Source: Cyclobacteriaceae bacterium (lineage in GTDB: Bacteria > Bacteroidota > Bacteroidia > Cytophagales > Cyclobacteriaceae). Taken from it: a stretch of DNA of 64,000 bases. Positions 1 to 8,962 of this stretch are shown here, piece after piece. Within the stretch, counting starts at the first letter, position 1; each line of letters starts with the position of its first letter. Under the pieces are notes generated by a model. It ran no database searches. It saw nothing but the letters and a program-made list of their open reading frames with translations, and was not told the DNA's origin. Where the stretch lies: positions 240,840 through 304,839 of the forward strand of contig JAHCHY010000002.1 in assembly GCA_026129485.1 (NCBI GenBank), read 5' to 3'. A program made the position numbers and the translations under genes.

Positions 1-664
1 TACCTAATGGCGACATCATGTCTGCAAAATCAAAGAATACATCAAACCCGGAGATACCGGTACCTGCCGTTGTTTTGGTGGGTGATTGCGAAATCGTATT
101 CACCCGCACTTTCTTTTTGGTTCCATACCGCTGGCCATAGCTACGCGCAATAGATTCCAGCATGGCTTTGGCCTGCGCCATATCGGTATAATCGGGGTAT
201 GCGCGTTGTGCGGCAATGTAGCTTAACCCGACTACCGAAGCCCACTCGTTCAGCGCATCTAATTTTTCCGATGTTTGCAAAACTTTATGAAAAGATAAAG
301 CTGATATGTCCAGTGTTTTCAGGTACCACTCGTAATTCATGTCGCCATACTCTTTGCCTTTGCGGATGTTGGGGCTCATACCAATGGAGTGCAGCACAAA
401 ATCTAATTTACCGCCCAACGCTTCCATCGATTTGGAGAACAGGTTATTCAGATCTGCTTCGGAAGTGGCATCGGCAGGAATGACCTGCGCATTACACGCT
501 TCAGCCAGCTTATTAATCGTGCCCAGACGCATGGCAATAGGCGCGTTTGTCAACGTAAATTCTCCACCCTCTTCTTTTACTTTCAATGCAGTTTTCCAGG
601 CGATAGAGTTTTCATCCAAAGCTCCGAAGATGATTCCTTTTTTTCCTTTAAGCAGATTGGCCAT
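1..664 (-). CDS. fabI: Enoyl-[acyl-carrier-protein] reductase (NADH), C-terminus cut by window edge
   Basis: FabI carries out the final NADH-dependent reduction of the fatty-acid elongation cycle in the cytoplasm. The translation starts MANLLKGKKGIIFGALDENS at an ATG (662-664). It shows the N-terminal nucleotide-binding segment, the LHSIGMSPN stretch and the active-site pattern Tyr-(6)-Tyr-(6)-Lys in GLSYIAAQRAYPDYTDMAQAK, which separates FabI from ordinary short-chain dehydrogenases. About 221 residues are inside the window. The usual length is about 270, so the C-terminal substrate-binding part lies to the left. It is divergent from the nuo genes, with about 200 bp between, which presumably hold both promoters. 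I found no exact TAnnTTTG box there. Confidence 0.93.
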   Translation of the reverse strand, partial: MANLLKGKKGIIFGALDENSIAWKTALKVKEEGGEFTLTNAPIAMRLGTINKLAEACNAQVIPADATSEADLNNLFSKSMEALGGKLDFVLHSIGMSPNIRKGKEYGDMNYEWYLKTLDISALSFHKVLQTSEKLDALNEWASVVGLSYIAAQRAYPDYTDMAQAKAMLESIARSYGQRYGTKKKVRVNTISQSPTKTTAGTGISGFDVFFDFADMMSPLG

Positions 665-861
665 GTGCAGTACGATTTAAAAGTTTGGGCAATATTACAA
701 ATTTCCTGTGCATTGCCAGCAAGCCGGAAGCAGGGTGCACCTGCAACAATATCCGTCCTCGAATTAAAACCGCTAAAATCTATATGGATGTATGATTTTT
801 GCTTTTTGTTGAGTTTATATCTCAAATAAAAAGAGAACTTTAAGGCTCATAACCAAAGGCT

Positions 862-1944
862 GTGCTAACCACACTCGTGTTCATATTACCTTTCCTGGTA
901 TTCTATACCATTATGGTGGTCTATGCCGAACGGAAGATCTCAGCCTTTATCCAGGATAGACTGGGCCCGATGGAAGTGGGTTATTACGGCTTGCTCCAGA
1001 CCGTAGCCGACCTCGCTAAGCTGCTTCAGAAAGAAGACCTCGTTCCGGCAACGGCCAACCGGTTTCTCTTTAAAGCTGCACCGGTAATCATTTTCGTTCC
1101 CATCTTTTCAGGATTTAGTGTGCTGCCGCTTTCAGCCGGCTGGAGCGTTGGGTTTTCATCGGCTTTGTTTTTCCTGCTCGCCATTATCTCGCTGGATGTA
1201 ATCGGGATTGTAATTGCCGGTTGGGCATCTAACAACAAGTACAGCATGCTGGGCACCATGCGTTCCGTTGCCCAGATTATCTCCTATGAAGTTCCGCTAA
1301 GCATTTCCATACTGTGCGTATGCATCCTGGCACAATCACTCGACCTGCAGGAAATTTCTTTTCAGCAGGGAATATTAAGCAACAACACCGTTGTTCCGCT
1401 TTTGGGTATAAAAGGATTACCCGATGTAGCGGCTGCAGGTGGTATGCTTACCTGGAATGTGTTTCGCATGCCCGTTTTATTTGTTGCCTGGATTATCTTT
1501 TTCATAGCCTCACTGGCCGAGAGCAACCGCGCGCCTTTCGATCTTCCTGAGGCGGAGTCTGAGCTGGTGGCCGGCTATCAGACGGAGTATTCCGGGTTCA
1601 GGTGGGCTGTGATCATGTTAGCTGAATATGCCATGATGCTGTTAGTGAGCTTTGTGGGTGTTATTCTTTTTTGGGGAAGCTGGAACACACCGCTGCCCAA
1701 TATCGGGGCGGTACGCCTGGCCGACTGGACTACCGGGCAGCCCGGATCAATCTCCATACACCTCTGGGGTATTTTCTGGCTGGTACTTAAAACATGTATA
1801 ATGGTTGCCTTGCAGATATGGGTGCGATGGACCTACCCGCGTGTTCGGATAGATCAACTAACTTCATTAAGTTGGAAGTTTCTTACCCCTATTGCTTTTA
1901 TATTGCTGATGATTTGCGCATTGTGGAAACTTTGGTTGCTGTGA
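862..1944 (+). CDS. nuoH: NADH-quinone oxidoreductase subunit H (complex I, membrane)
   Basis: NuoH (ND1-like) sits at the joint between the peripheral and membrane arms of complex I and forms part of the quinone chamber. The 360-residue protein is membrane-embedded throughout. It shows the family stretches AERKISAFIQDRLGPMEVG near residue 22 and AESNRAPFDLPEAESELVAGY near residue 217, which are nearly invariant in NuoH. Translation appears to begin at a GTG (862) with AAAGG a few bases upstream; no ATG gives a full N-terminus. It is the first nuo gene of this cluster, and nuoA-G are not in the window. The next gene starts 1 bp after its stop. Confidence 0.96.
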   Translation: MLTTLVFILPFLVFYTIMVVYAERKISAFIQDRLGPMEVGYYGLLQTVADLAKLLQKEDLVPATANRFLFKAAPVIIFVPIFSGFSVLPLSAGWSVGFSSALFFLLAIISLDVIGIVIAGWASNNKYSMLGTMRSVAQIISYEVPLSISILCVCILAQSLDLQEISFQQGILSNNTVVPLLGIKGLPDVAAAGGMLTWNVFRMPVLFVAWIIFFIASLAESNRAPFDLPEAESELVAGYQTEYSGFRWAVIMLAEYAMMLLVSFVGVILFWGSWNTPLPNIGAVRLADWTTGQPGSISIHLWGIFWLVLKTCIMVALQIWVRWTYPRVRIDQLTSLSWKFLTPIAFILLMICALWKLWLL

Positions 1945-1945
1945 A

Positions 1946-3967
1946 ATGATGAGAAAATTTTTTAGCCAGGTAATAATTTCCGGTCTGATTGCTGCAACAC
2001 CGGCTCTCGCCCAGGAAAATCCGGATAGCCTCGAAATTGTACTTCGAAACACTACAAACGATTCCGTACGATTCAATGTAATACTCGACCTTTCAAAAAA
2101 ATACCAGTACAAGAACTTCGTAAAAGCAGAGCAATTCTCTGACCAGGCGCTGGCCATTGCCGAAAGTAAAAACTGGCACTGGGCTAAAGTAGCCGCCTAT
2201 TCGCAGAAAGGATTCCTGGCCACCATTAGCGGAGACTACACCAGCGCCATCAAATTCGACAACCAGAATTTACAGCTTGTGGTTGGCCAACGCGACAGCG
2301 CTGCCATAGCCGAATCCCTGAATTTCCTGGGTAATGATTACAGCGATTTGGGTAAGTATGATGAGGCGTACTACTACTTCACACAATCGTACCGCGTGGC
2401 AAGAGCCATACAAGATTCGTTGAAGATGACCATTGCGATTTATAACATCGGCACTGTGCTTACGGAACTGGGGCAGTTTGACCTCGCGCTGGATCATTTT
2501 TCTGTGGCTACCGGAATTAGCCAGGCCATTGGCGATAATGACGGGCTGCCTTACAACCAGGATGCCGTGGGCGATGTATTTCTACGCAAGAAGGATTATG
2601 AAAAGGCAGAAGATAACTTATTGAAAGCCCTGAAAAATACCAAAGCCCGCAAGCTTACGGTACTGGAGCCGCGCGTGCTCAAGCACCTGGCCCGGCTTTA
2701 TTTTGAAACAAAACAATTTGATAAGGCCCTCGCGATATACGATTCTGCCACACGGATTTACCAAAGCACCAGCAACGAGTTTGGCGTTGCAGAAGTGGAT
2801 CTTGGGATAAGCGAGATCCTGATTGAGCAGGAGCTGTTTGACCCGGCACAGAAAAAAATTGAGAGCAGCCTGGCAACGGCTAAAAGTTTCAATGCCGGTA
2901 AAATGAGCATCGATTGTTACAAATTACTTTCCGTGCTGGCCGAACGAAAGGGCGATTACAAAGCTGCGCTGGGTTATCATAAAAACTACAAGCAACTGGA
3001 AGATTCCTTGTTTAGCCAGGATATGGTGGAAAAGATTTTTCATGATCAACTGCGGTTTAGAACCGAAACCAAAGATTTTGAAATTGCAACCCTGAGTAAG
3101 GCCCGATCCGACCAGGAAGAAGAGATCAGGCGGGAGGAGTTTTTAAGAAACATCCTGGTCGTGGTTTTTTCATTAACCGTTATCATGTTGTTTACGGTTT
3201 ATCGTAGTGGTCAACGCAGAATCCAGATCAACAAGCTGCTGATCGAGCACCAGGAAGAAATCAAGAAACGAAACGATGAGCTGGAGCAGCTTAACCAGGT
3301 AAAAGACAAGTTTTTCTCCATCATTTCGCACGACCTGCGATCTCCCCTGAACGCGCTTTCCGGCATTCTTAACCTGATGGAAAAAGATAGCATCTCACGG
3401 GAAGAGTTTTCAAATCTTACCAAAGAATTGCGTACGCAATTCAACCATACGCGAACGCTCATCAACAACCTGCTGGATTGGGCCTTGTTGCAGATGGATA
3501 AGCTCAAGATCCAACAGGAAAAAGTAGAGCTATCCAAGCTGGTTGACGAGAACTTCAATCTCCTCGCTTCCATGCACCTGAAAGATATGAAGCTGATTAA
3601 CCGGGTTCCGGCCAATACATTCGGCTGGGGCGACATGAATATGATTAACCTCGTGCTCCGGAACCTGATTCTGAATGCCGTTAAATTTTCAAAGCCCGGG
3701 GGCGATATTGAAATTTCCGCCACCGAAAAAGAAGGTTGGATTACAATGGCTGTGCGCGACTTTGGTGTTGGTATTCAACCGGAAGTGCAGCGTATATTGT
3801 TTGAAAAAACAATGGGCTACAGCACACGCGGCACGGCAAACGAAAAAGGTACCGGCCTGGGCCTTATTCTATGCAAAGAGTTTGTAGAAAAAAACGGGGG
3901 CGCTATCTGGCTGGAAAGCGAAGTGGGTAAAGGCAGCACTTTTTACTTTACGCTTCGCAAGGCATAG
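1946..3967 (+). CDS. TPR-repeat sensor histidine kinase inside the nuo cluster
   Basis: This is a membrane sensor kinase of 673 residues. A signal peptide (residues 1-22, ending ALAQEN) leads to a periplasmic region of TPR-like helical repeats (about 60-370, with repeated Y-A/S-x-A patterns). A transmembrane helix follows (about 399-417, NILVVVFSLTVIMLFTVY), then a short coiled coil. The HisKA domain has the phospho-acceptor His462 in SIISHDLRSPLN. The HATPase domain shows the N box LILNAVKFSKPGG and the G box GTGLGLILCKEF. There is no receiver domain and no response regulator nearby. The start codon lies 1 bp after the nuoH stop and nuoI follows 76 bp downstream, so co-transcription with complex I is likely. 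The signal sensed is unknown. TPR-kinases of this layout are common in Bacteroidota. Confidence 0.9.
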   Translation: MMRKFFSQVIISGLIAATPALAQENPDSLEIVLRNTTNDSVRFNVILDLSKKYQYKNFVKAEQFSDQALAIAESKNWHWAKVAAYSQKGFLATISGDYTSAIKFDNQNLQLVVGQRDSAAIAESLNFLGNDYSDLGKYDEAYYYFTQSYRVARAIQDSLKMTIAIYNIGTVLTELGQFDLALDHFSVATGISQAIGDNDGLPYNQDAVGDVFLRKKDYEKAEDNLLKALKNTKARKLTVLEPRVLKHLARLYFETKQFDKALAIYDSATRIYQSTSNEFGVAEVDLGISEILIEQELFDPAQKKIESSLATAKSFNAGKMSIDCYKLLSVLAERKGDYKAALGYHKNYKQLEDSLFSQDMVEKIFHDQLRFRTETKDFEIATLSKARSDQEEEIRREEFLRNILVVVFSLTVIMLFTVYRSGQRRIQINKLLIEHQEEIKKRNDELEQLNQVKDKFFSIISHDLRSPLNALSGILNLMEKDSISREEFSNLTKELRTQFNHTRTLINNLLDWALLQMDKLKIQQEKVELSKLVDENFNLLASMHLKDMKLINRVPANTFGWGDMNMINLVLRNLILNAVKFSKPGGDIEISATEKEGWITMAVRDFGVGIQPEVQRILFEKTMGYSTRGTANEKGTGLGLILCKEFVEKNGGAIWLESEVGKGSTFYFTLRKA

Positions 3968-4043
3968 CTGCCGTAATCATTTTAGCCGTATTTTTGTTTC
4001 CGGAAGAAGGATGCGGTAAAACGCACGCATCTGTCCCAACTGC

Positions 4044-4697
4044 ATGCAAAAAGAACAGTCTTACTGGAACAGCATTCGCACGGCCGTTAAAACATTAACG
4101 CACGGACTGTCTTTGACATTTAAGCACATGGTACGCGCCCGCAAAAGCAGTAAAACATTTGCCATTACGCAACCCGGGTATTTTGAAGATCAGCAAGGTA
4201 TAGCTACGGTTCAGTATCCGCATGAAACTATTCCGGTACCCGATAACGGGCGATACAAGCTGCACAACGAAATTGACGATTGCATTGTGTGCGATAAGTG
4301 CGCAAAGATCTGCCCGGTAAACTGCATTACGATTGAGCCCATCCGCTCGCCCGGGGAATTTGGTAAAACATCAGACGGAACACCGAAACGTATTTATGCT
4401 GCCGTATTTGATATTGACATGGCCAAGTGTTGCTTTTGCGGATTGTGTACCACCGTTTGCCCCACCGAATGCCTGACCATGACAAAAGAGTATGATTTCG
4501 CTACGTTTGATGTTACCACGCATAACTTCGGTTTTGGAAATATGCGTGTAGCCGAAATTGAACAACGCAAAAAAGAATGGGCCGATCATCAGCAAAGCAA
4601 GGCACAGGCAATCACAACCGGCACACCCGCACCGGCAAAACCGGTTATGGCTAAACCTAAATTCAAGCCACCTACAACACCACCCGCTAATTCATGA
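4044..4697 (+). CDS. nuoI: NADH-quinone oxidoreductase subunit I (two 4Fe-4S clusters)
   Basis: NuoI carries clusters N6a and N6b, which pass electrons towards N2 and quinone in the peripheral arm of complex I. Two ferredoxin motifs are plain: CIVCDKCAKICP (about residues 79-90) and CCFCGLCTTVCP (about 129-140), each C-x2-C-x2-C-x3-C-P. The 217-residue protein ends in a low-complexity tail rich in Ala, Pro and Lys, which is longer than in the E. coli protein (about 180). It overlaps nuoJ by 4 bp (ATGA), indicating translational coupling. Confidence 0.96.
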   Translation: MQKEQSYWNSIRTAVKTLTHGLSLTFKHMVRARKSSKTFAITQPGYFEDQQGIATVQYPHETIPVPDNGRYKLHNEIDDCIVCDKCAKICPVNCITIEPIRSPGEFGKTSDGTPKRIYAAVFDIDMAKCCFCGLCTTVCPTECLTMTKEYDFATFDVTTHNFGFGNMRVAEIEQRKKEWADHQQSKAQAITTGTPAPAKPVMAKPKFKPPTTPPANS

Positions 4698-5200
4698 TGG
4701 AGCAGGCGGTGTTGTACATATTAGCAGGTGTGGCGGCAGCAAGTGCAATAGCTATAGTGTTTGTGCGCCATGTATTTTATGCCGCATTGATGCTGCTGGC
4801 CTGTTTGCTTGCGCTGGCCGGTATCTACGGCATTATGCAGGCAGGTTTTCTCGCCATCACCCAGGTATTGATTTACGCGGGCGGTGTGCTCGTGCTGATT
4901 GTATTTGCCATCGTGGTAACCAACCGGGTTGCCGGCAAATCATTACAGGTGGAATCGCAGCACCGATTTGCCGGCTTTCTCATCGCGGCAGCTATCGCCC
5001 GGGTTTTGGCATGGGGCTATCATCAAACGGAATTTTTAGTAAACAACCATAGCCAGATTGGCAAAGAATTAAAGCCGCTTGGTGAAACCCTGTTTACAAG
5101 CTATGCGGCACCATTCGAAATCGGAGGCGTGCTATTGCTTGTTTGCCTCGTTGGCGCAGCGTTTACGGCATCATCATTCAAAAAATCTGCACATGACTGA
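4694..5200 (+). CDS. nuoJ: NADH-quinone oxidoreductase subunit J
   Basis: This small membrane subunit (ND6-like) lies beside NuoK and NuoH in the proton-translocating arm. The 168-residue product has about five hydrophobic helices and the family stretch QVLIYAGGVLVLIVFAIVV around residues 57-75, whose YAGG turn is the conserved pi-bulge helix of ND6/NuoJ. It begins on the ATG that overlaps the nuoI stop, and its own stop overlaps the nuoK start by 8 bp, consistent with one coupled transcript. Confidence 0.95.
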   Translation: MMEQAVLYILAGVAAASAIAIVFVRHVFYAALMLLACLLALAGIYGIMQAGFLAITQVLIYAGGVLVLIVFAIVVTNRVAGKSLQVESQHRFAGFLIAAAIARVLAWGYHQTEFLVNNHSQIGKELKPLGETLFTSYAAPFEIGGVLLLVCLVGAAFTASSFKKSAHD

Positions 5201-5504
5201 TATTGATTTTCTGTTTTATTTAAGCGTGCTCTTGTTCTGCTGCGGACTGCTGATTGTATTCACCAAAAAAAATGCGTTGCTCATCCTGATGGGAATTGAG
5301 CTGATGTTAAATGCAGCAAACCTCAATCTCGTTGTATTCAATCGTCAGCAAGCCGGATTGGATGGCCAGCTATTCGCCTTGTTTGTAATCCTGGTTGCCG
5401 TATGCGAAGCTGTCGTAGGCATTGCCATTATTCTGCGGGTGTATCATTATTATAAATCGGCTGTGCCCGACCGGGTAAGTGAGCTGAAAGAAGAGAACCG
5501 ATGA
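5193..5504 (+). CDS. nuoK: NADH-quinone oxidoreductase subunit K
   Basis: NuoK (ND4L-like) is a 103-residue, three-helix subunit of the complex I membrane arm. The start was set at ATG 5193, giving MTDIDFLFYLSVLLF. The longer open frame upstream is only nuoJ read in another phase. The conserved glutamates lie in MGIELMLNAANLN (about residue 36) and AVCEAVVGIAI (about residue 72), the membrane-buried residues used in proton transfer in this family. It overlaps nuoJ by 8 bp and nuoL by 4 bp. Confidence 0.96.
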   Translation: MTDIDFLFYLSVLLFCCGLLIVFTKKNALLILMGIELMLNAANLNLVVFNRQQAGLDGQLFALFVILVAVCEAVVGIAIILRVYHYYKSAVPDRVSELKEENR

Positions 5505-7378
5505 GCGAAACGATTACCATACCGGTTCTGCTTGTTACGCTGATTATTCCGTTGGCATCGGGAATCCTTGCTTTTGCTGTTAAGGGTGAGCTCGGTCGGC
5601 TTGTTCCGATCGTAAGCTCGGTCTTATTGCTGGCCGCATATATTGTGATCTTATTTCCATTGCTTTCCGGCACGCAACTAACCGAACAGTTTTCTGTGCC
5701 CTGGCTTTCAACCGGCAACCATATCATCCGCATCGGAATAGTATCAACTCCTGTAACACGGCTAATGGCAACGGTTGTGTTGTTCGTTTCCGCTATGGTA
5801 CACATCTTTTCCATAGGCTATATGGCCGGTGAAAAAAATACCGGGCGCTACTTCGGGTTTCTGGGGTTGTTCACCTTCGCCATGCTGGGTTTGGTGTGGA
5901 GCGCCAATTTGCTCATTACATTTTGTTTCTGGGAGCTGGTGGGCTTTTGCTCGTACCGGCTTATTGCACACGCGCACGAAAAGCCCATTGCCGCTTATGC
6001 CGCCACCAAAGCTTTTCTCTTAACAAAAGCCGGAGACATCGGGTTTCTGATCGGGCTTATGATTTTGTGGACACAAAGCGGAACACTGGAGCTTGCAGCC
6101 GTTACCACTACTCCGGGAACCTGGAGCACGATAGCAGGCATTTGCATTTTTGCCGGTGTGGTGGGCAAGTCGGCACAGTTTCCGTTGTTCAACTGGTTGC
6201 CCGATGCCATGCAGGGGCCAACCCCGGTATCGGCCCTGATACATGCGGCCACTATGGTAGCGGCCGGAATTTTTGTTTTGGTCCAGGTTGTTCCGGTATT
6301 TACGCCCGACACGCGGTTGATCATGACGGGTGTTGGCGTGGTGTCTTCGCTGGCAGGAGCTGCGGGCGCCTGGCTCGTTACCGACATCAAAAAAATCCTG
6401 GCTTATTCTACCATCTCGCAGTTAGGCTTTATGATTCTTGCGCTCGGGCTGGGCGAAGTATCGGGGGCATTTACGCACCTGCTGCATCATGCTTTTTTTA
6501 AAGCCGGTTTGTTCCTGGCAGCAGGCTCTGTTATTCATGCCATGCACCGGGCCGCGCAGCATCAACCCGGCTTTGATGTGCAGGACATTCGCAACCTCGG
6601 CAGCTTACGAAAGCAGATGCCGGCAACGTTTACCGGGTTTGCAATATGTGCGGCAGCATTGGCAGGCTTACCCGGCACGGCAGGCTATATCTCAAAAGAA
6701 ATCATTCTGCACGCAGCGCAACAGCAAAACTTATGGTGGCTGAATGTAGCCGTATGGGCGATTGTGTTTGCTACACCGTTATACATATTCCGGTTGTTAT
6801 GGTTTACTTTCTTAAAACCTGCATCGCACAACCTGACCGTACAGGAAGCCCCGTGGGTCATGCGACTGCCGGTGCTGTTGCTGGCAGCAGGATCGCTTAC
6901 CTTTTTGTTTCGGAACGGGCATCTCAACTCATTCGCCTCACAGATTTTACAAACCGATTTAACCGTACCCGCAGGTATCGTTATCGGTTCTTTAATGGTT
7001 ACGGTCGCTTCGCTATTAATAGGTTGGCTAACCCGAAATGCCAAAGCGCCTGCAACCGATTTTCTCATTCAAACTTTTCTGGATGGTTTAAACCTGCTGC
7101 TTGTACGGTTTATTCTTTTTATAGCCACATTGGCCCGCAGCTTCGATAAAAAATGGATAGACCGGTTTATTCATATACTGGCTTATGGCAAAGTAGCTCT
7201 TGCGCACATGGCTGGCTTTACGGATAAATACGTGGTGGACGGCACCGTGCATGGGGTAACCCTTGCAGCACGTGGGCTGGGTGGAATAACCCGGTCGGTG
7301 GCGAACGGAAAAATTCAAAGCTATTTACTGTGGGCAATAGCCGGCTTACTTATTTTTATAACCTGGATGCTTTACTGA
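5501..7378 (+). CDS. nuoL: NADH-quinone oxidoreductase subunit L (antiporter-like)
   Basis: NuoL (ND5-like) is the distal antiporter-type proton-pumping subunit, with a long lateral helix. The 625-residue protein shows the Proton_antipo core: FWELVGFCSYRLIAHAHEKP with the key Glu near residue 146, KSAQFPLFNWLPDAMQGPTPVSALIHAATMV with the pump Lys at about 225-230, and DIKKILAYSTISQLGFM. A C-terminal hydrophobic helix follows a long amphipathic stretch. It starts 4 bp inside nuoK, and its TGA overlaps the nuoM ATG by one base (TGATG). Confidence 0.96.
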   Translation: MSETITIPVLLVTLIIPLASGILAFAVKGELGRLVPIVSSVLLLAAYIVILFPLLSGTQLTEQFSVPWLSTGNHIIRIGIVSTPVTRLMATVVLFVSAMVHIFSIGYMAGEKNTGRYFGFLGLFTFAMLGLVWSANLLITFCFWELVGFCSYRLIAHAHEKPIAAYAATKAFLLTKAGDIGFLIGLMILWTQSGTLELAAVTTTPGTWSTIAGICIFAGVVGKSAQFPLFNWLPDAMQGPTPVSALIHAATMVAAGIFVLVQVVPVFTPDTRLIMTGVGVVSSLAGAAGAWLVTDIKKILAYSTISQLGFMILALGLGEVSGAFTHLLHHAFFKAGLFLAAGSVIHAMHRAAQHQPGFDVQDIRNLGSLRKQMPATFTGFAICAAALAGLPGTAGYISKEIILHAAQQQNLWWLNVAVWAIVFATPLYIFRLLWFTFLKPASHNLTVQEAPWVMRLPVLLLAAGSLTFLFRNGHLNSFASQILQTDLTVPAGIVIGSLMVTVASLLIGWLTRNAKAPATDFLIQTFLDGLNLLLVRFILFIATLARSFDKKWIDRFIHILAYGKVALAHMAGFTDKYVVDGTVHGVTLAARGLGGITRSVANGKIQSYLLWAIAGLLIFITWMLY

Positions 7379-8958
7379 TGCCGTATCTTTCGTTATTGAT
7401 TTTTATTCCTGTTGCCGCTGCGCTGGCAACCTTGCTTATACCGGCCCGGTACACTCGTGCATTTCCATGGATTACCCTTGGGGTCAATATGCTTCAACTG
7501 ATCATCTTCATAGCCATGACCCTCCATTTCAGCAGTGGCGAAGGGTTACAATTCGCTGAGCAACATGCGTGGATCTCGCTTTCGCTGAATACCTGGGGCG
7601 AGCTTCAGGCCGAATACTTGGTTGCTGTGGATGGTTTAAGCTTTCCGTTGGTTGGCTTAAGTGTGCTCATCATGCTGATCGCCACAATCTCATCCTGGAA
7701 TGTTTCCCGAAGCCGTAAAGGATATTTTGCGCTGCTGCTGATTTTAAATGGCGCTATCATCGGCAGCTTTTGCGCGCTCGACTTCCTGCTGTTTTATGTC
7801 TTCTTTGAGTTCATGCTATTGCCGATGTATTTCCTGATCGGGATCTGGGGTGGGCCAAAGCGCGAATATGCTTCTATCAAATTTTTTCTTTACACGTTGT
7901 TAGGCTCTATTCTCATTCTGATTGTCATGATAGGTTTGTACCTCTCCGTTCAATCGCCCGAAAGGGCAAATGAAGTGGTGCATACCTTTAACGTGCTGCA
8001 CATGCAGCATCTCGAAAATTTTATTCCGGGCTCCTGGCTGGATGCCACCTCCACAGGTACGTGGCGCTTGTGGGCCTTCGCTCTTTTGTTTGTCGGCTTT
8101 GCCATCAAGCTGCCGGCTGTTCCGTTTCACACGTGGTTGCCCGATGCGCACGTGGAAGCGCCCACAGCTATCTCGGTTATTCTGGCTGCGCTGCTTCTGA
8201 AGATCGGGGGCTATGGTATTTTAAGGTTTGTGTACCCGGTATTCCCGGATGGTGCCGTTTACTTCAGCGATTGGGTGGCCGGTATAGGTGTAGTTTCTAT
8301 TATATATGGAGCATTGAATGCGTTGGCCAGCAAAGATCTGAAACGACTTATTGCGTATTCATCGGTTTCGCACATGGGTTTTGTCTTGCTGGGCATTGCA
8401 TCGGCCACTACGGAAGGAGTTGCCGGGGCAATATACCAGATGGTTAGTCATGGTATAATTTCAGCCATGCTGTTTTTGATTGCCGGTGTTTTGTATGATC
8501 GTACACACGATCGGCTGATCGAAAACTATTCGGGCCTTGCATCGCACATGAAGCATTACACGGCTTTTGTGCTGATTGCATTTTTTGCTTCGCTGGGCCT
8601 GCCCGGCTTTGCAGGCTTTATTGGCGAAGTGCTCATCTTCTTTGGTGCATTTCAATCGCACAGCTATAACAACCTTGTTCCGCTCTGGATGCCTGTGGTA
8701 GCTACATTAGGGCTATTGTTAGGTGCTGCCTATTACCTGTGGACTATTCAGCGCATGTTCTTTGGAACATTTGCAGTAAGAGCCAGTTATGCCGAGCTGA
8801 ATGACCTGACCGCACGCGAGTATGCTATGTTATTGCCATTAGCGGTTGCCGCTTTATTGTTTGGAATATTGCCGCAGCTTCTGCTCGACTTCATCAACCC
8901 TTTTGCCGAAACATTTACCGGCACCTGGTTTTCGTTAGGGATAAATACCAATCCGTAA
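7378..8958 (+). CDS. nuoM: NADH-quinone oxidoreductase subunit M (antiporter-like)
   Basis: NuoM (ND4-like) is the middle antiporter subunit of the complex I membrane arm. The start ATG at 7378 (MPYLSLLIFIPVAAAL) overlaps the nuoL stop; an in-frame extension further upstream lies inside nuoL and is rejected. The 526-residue product contains FFEFMLLPMYFLIGIWGG with the conserved Glu, KLPAVPFHTWLPDAHVEAPTA with the pump Lys, and DLKRLIAYSSVSHMGFVLLG. It is separated from nuoN by 4 bp. Confidence 0.96.
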   Translation: MPYLSLLIFIPVAAALATLLIPARYTRAFPWITLGVNMLQLIIFIAMTLHFSSGEGLQFAEQHAWISLSLNTWGELQAEYLVAVDGLSFPLVGLSVLIMLIATISSWNVSRSRKGYFALLLILNGAIIGSFCALDFLLFYVFFEFMLLPMYFLIGIWGGPKREYASIKFFLYTLLGSILILIVMIGLYLSVQSPERANEVVHTFNVLHMQHLENFIPGSWLDATSTGTWRLWAFALLFVGFAIKLPAVPFHTWLPDAHVEAPTAISVILAALLLKIGGYGILRFVYPVFPDGAVYFSDWVAGIGVVSIIYGALNALASKDLKRLIAYSSVSHMGFVLLGIASATTEGVAGAIYQMVSHGIISAMLFLIAGVLYDRTHDRLIENYSGLASHMKHYTAFVLIAFFASLGLPGFAGFIGEVLIFFGAFQSHSYNNLVPLWMPVVATLGLLLGAAYYLWTIQRMFFGTFAVRASYAELNDLTAREYAMLLPLAVAALLFGILPQLLLDFINPFAETFTGTWFSLGINTNP

Positions 8959-8962
8959 CGCT

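Noticed and set aside
3211-3723. Long antisense open frame inside the histidine kinase gene
   Set aside because: Ser/Arg-rich shadow of the kinase domain with no domain signature; the plus-strand frame has full kinase motifs.
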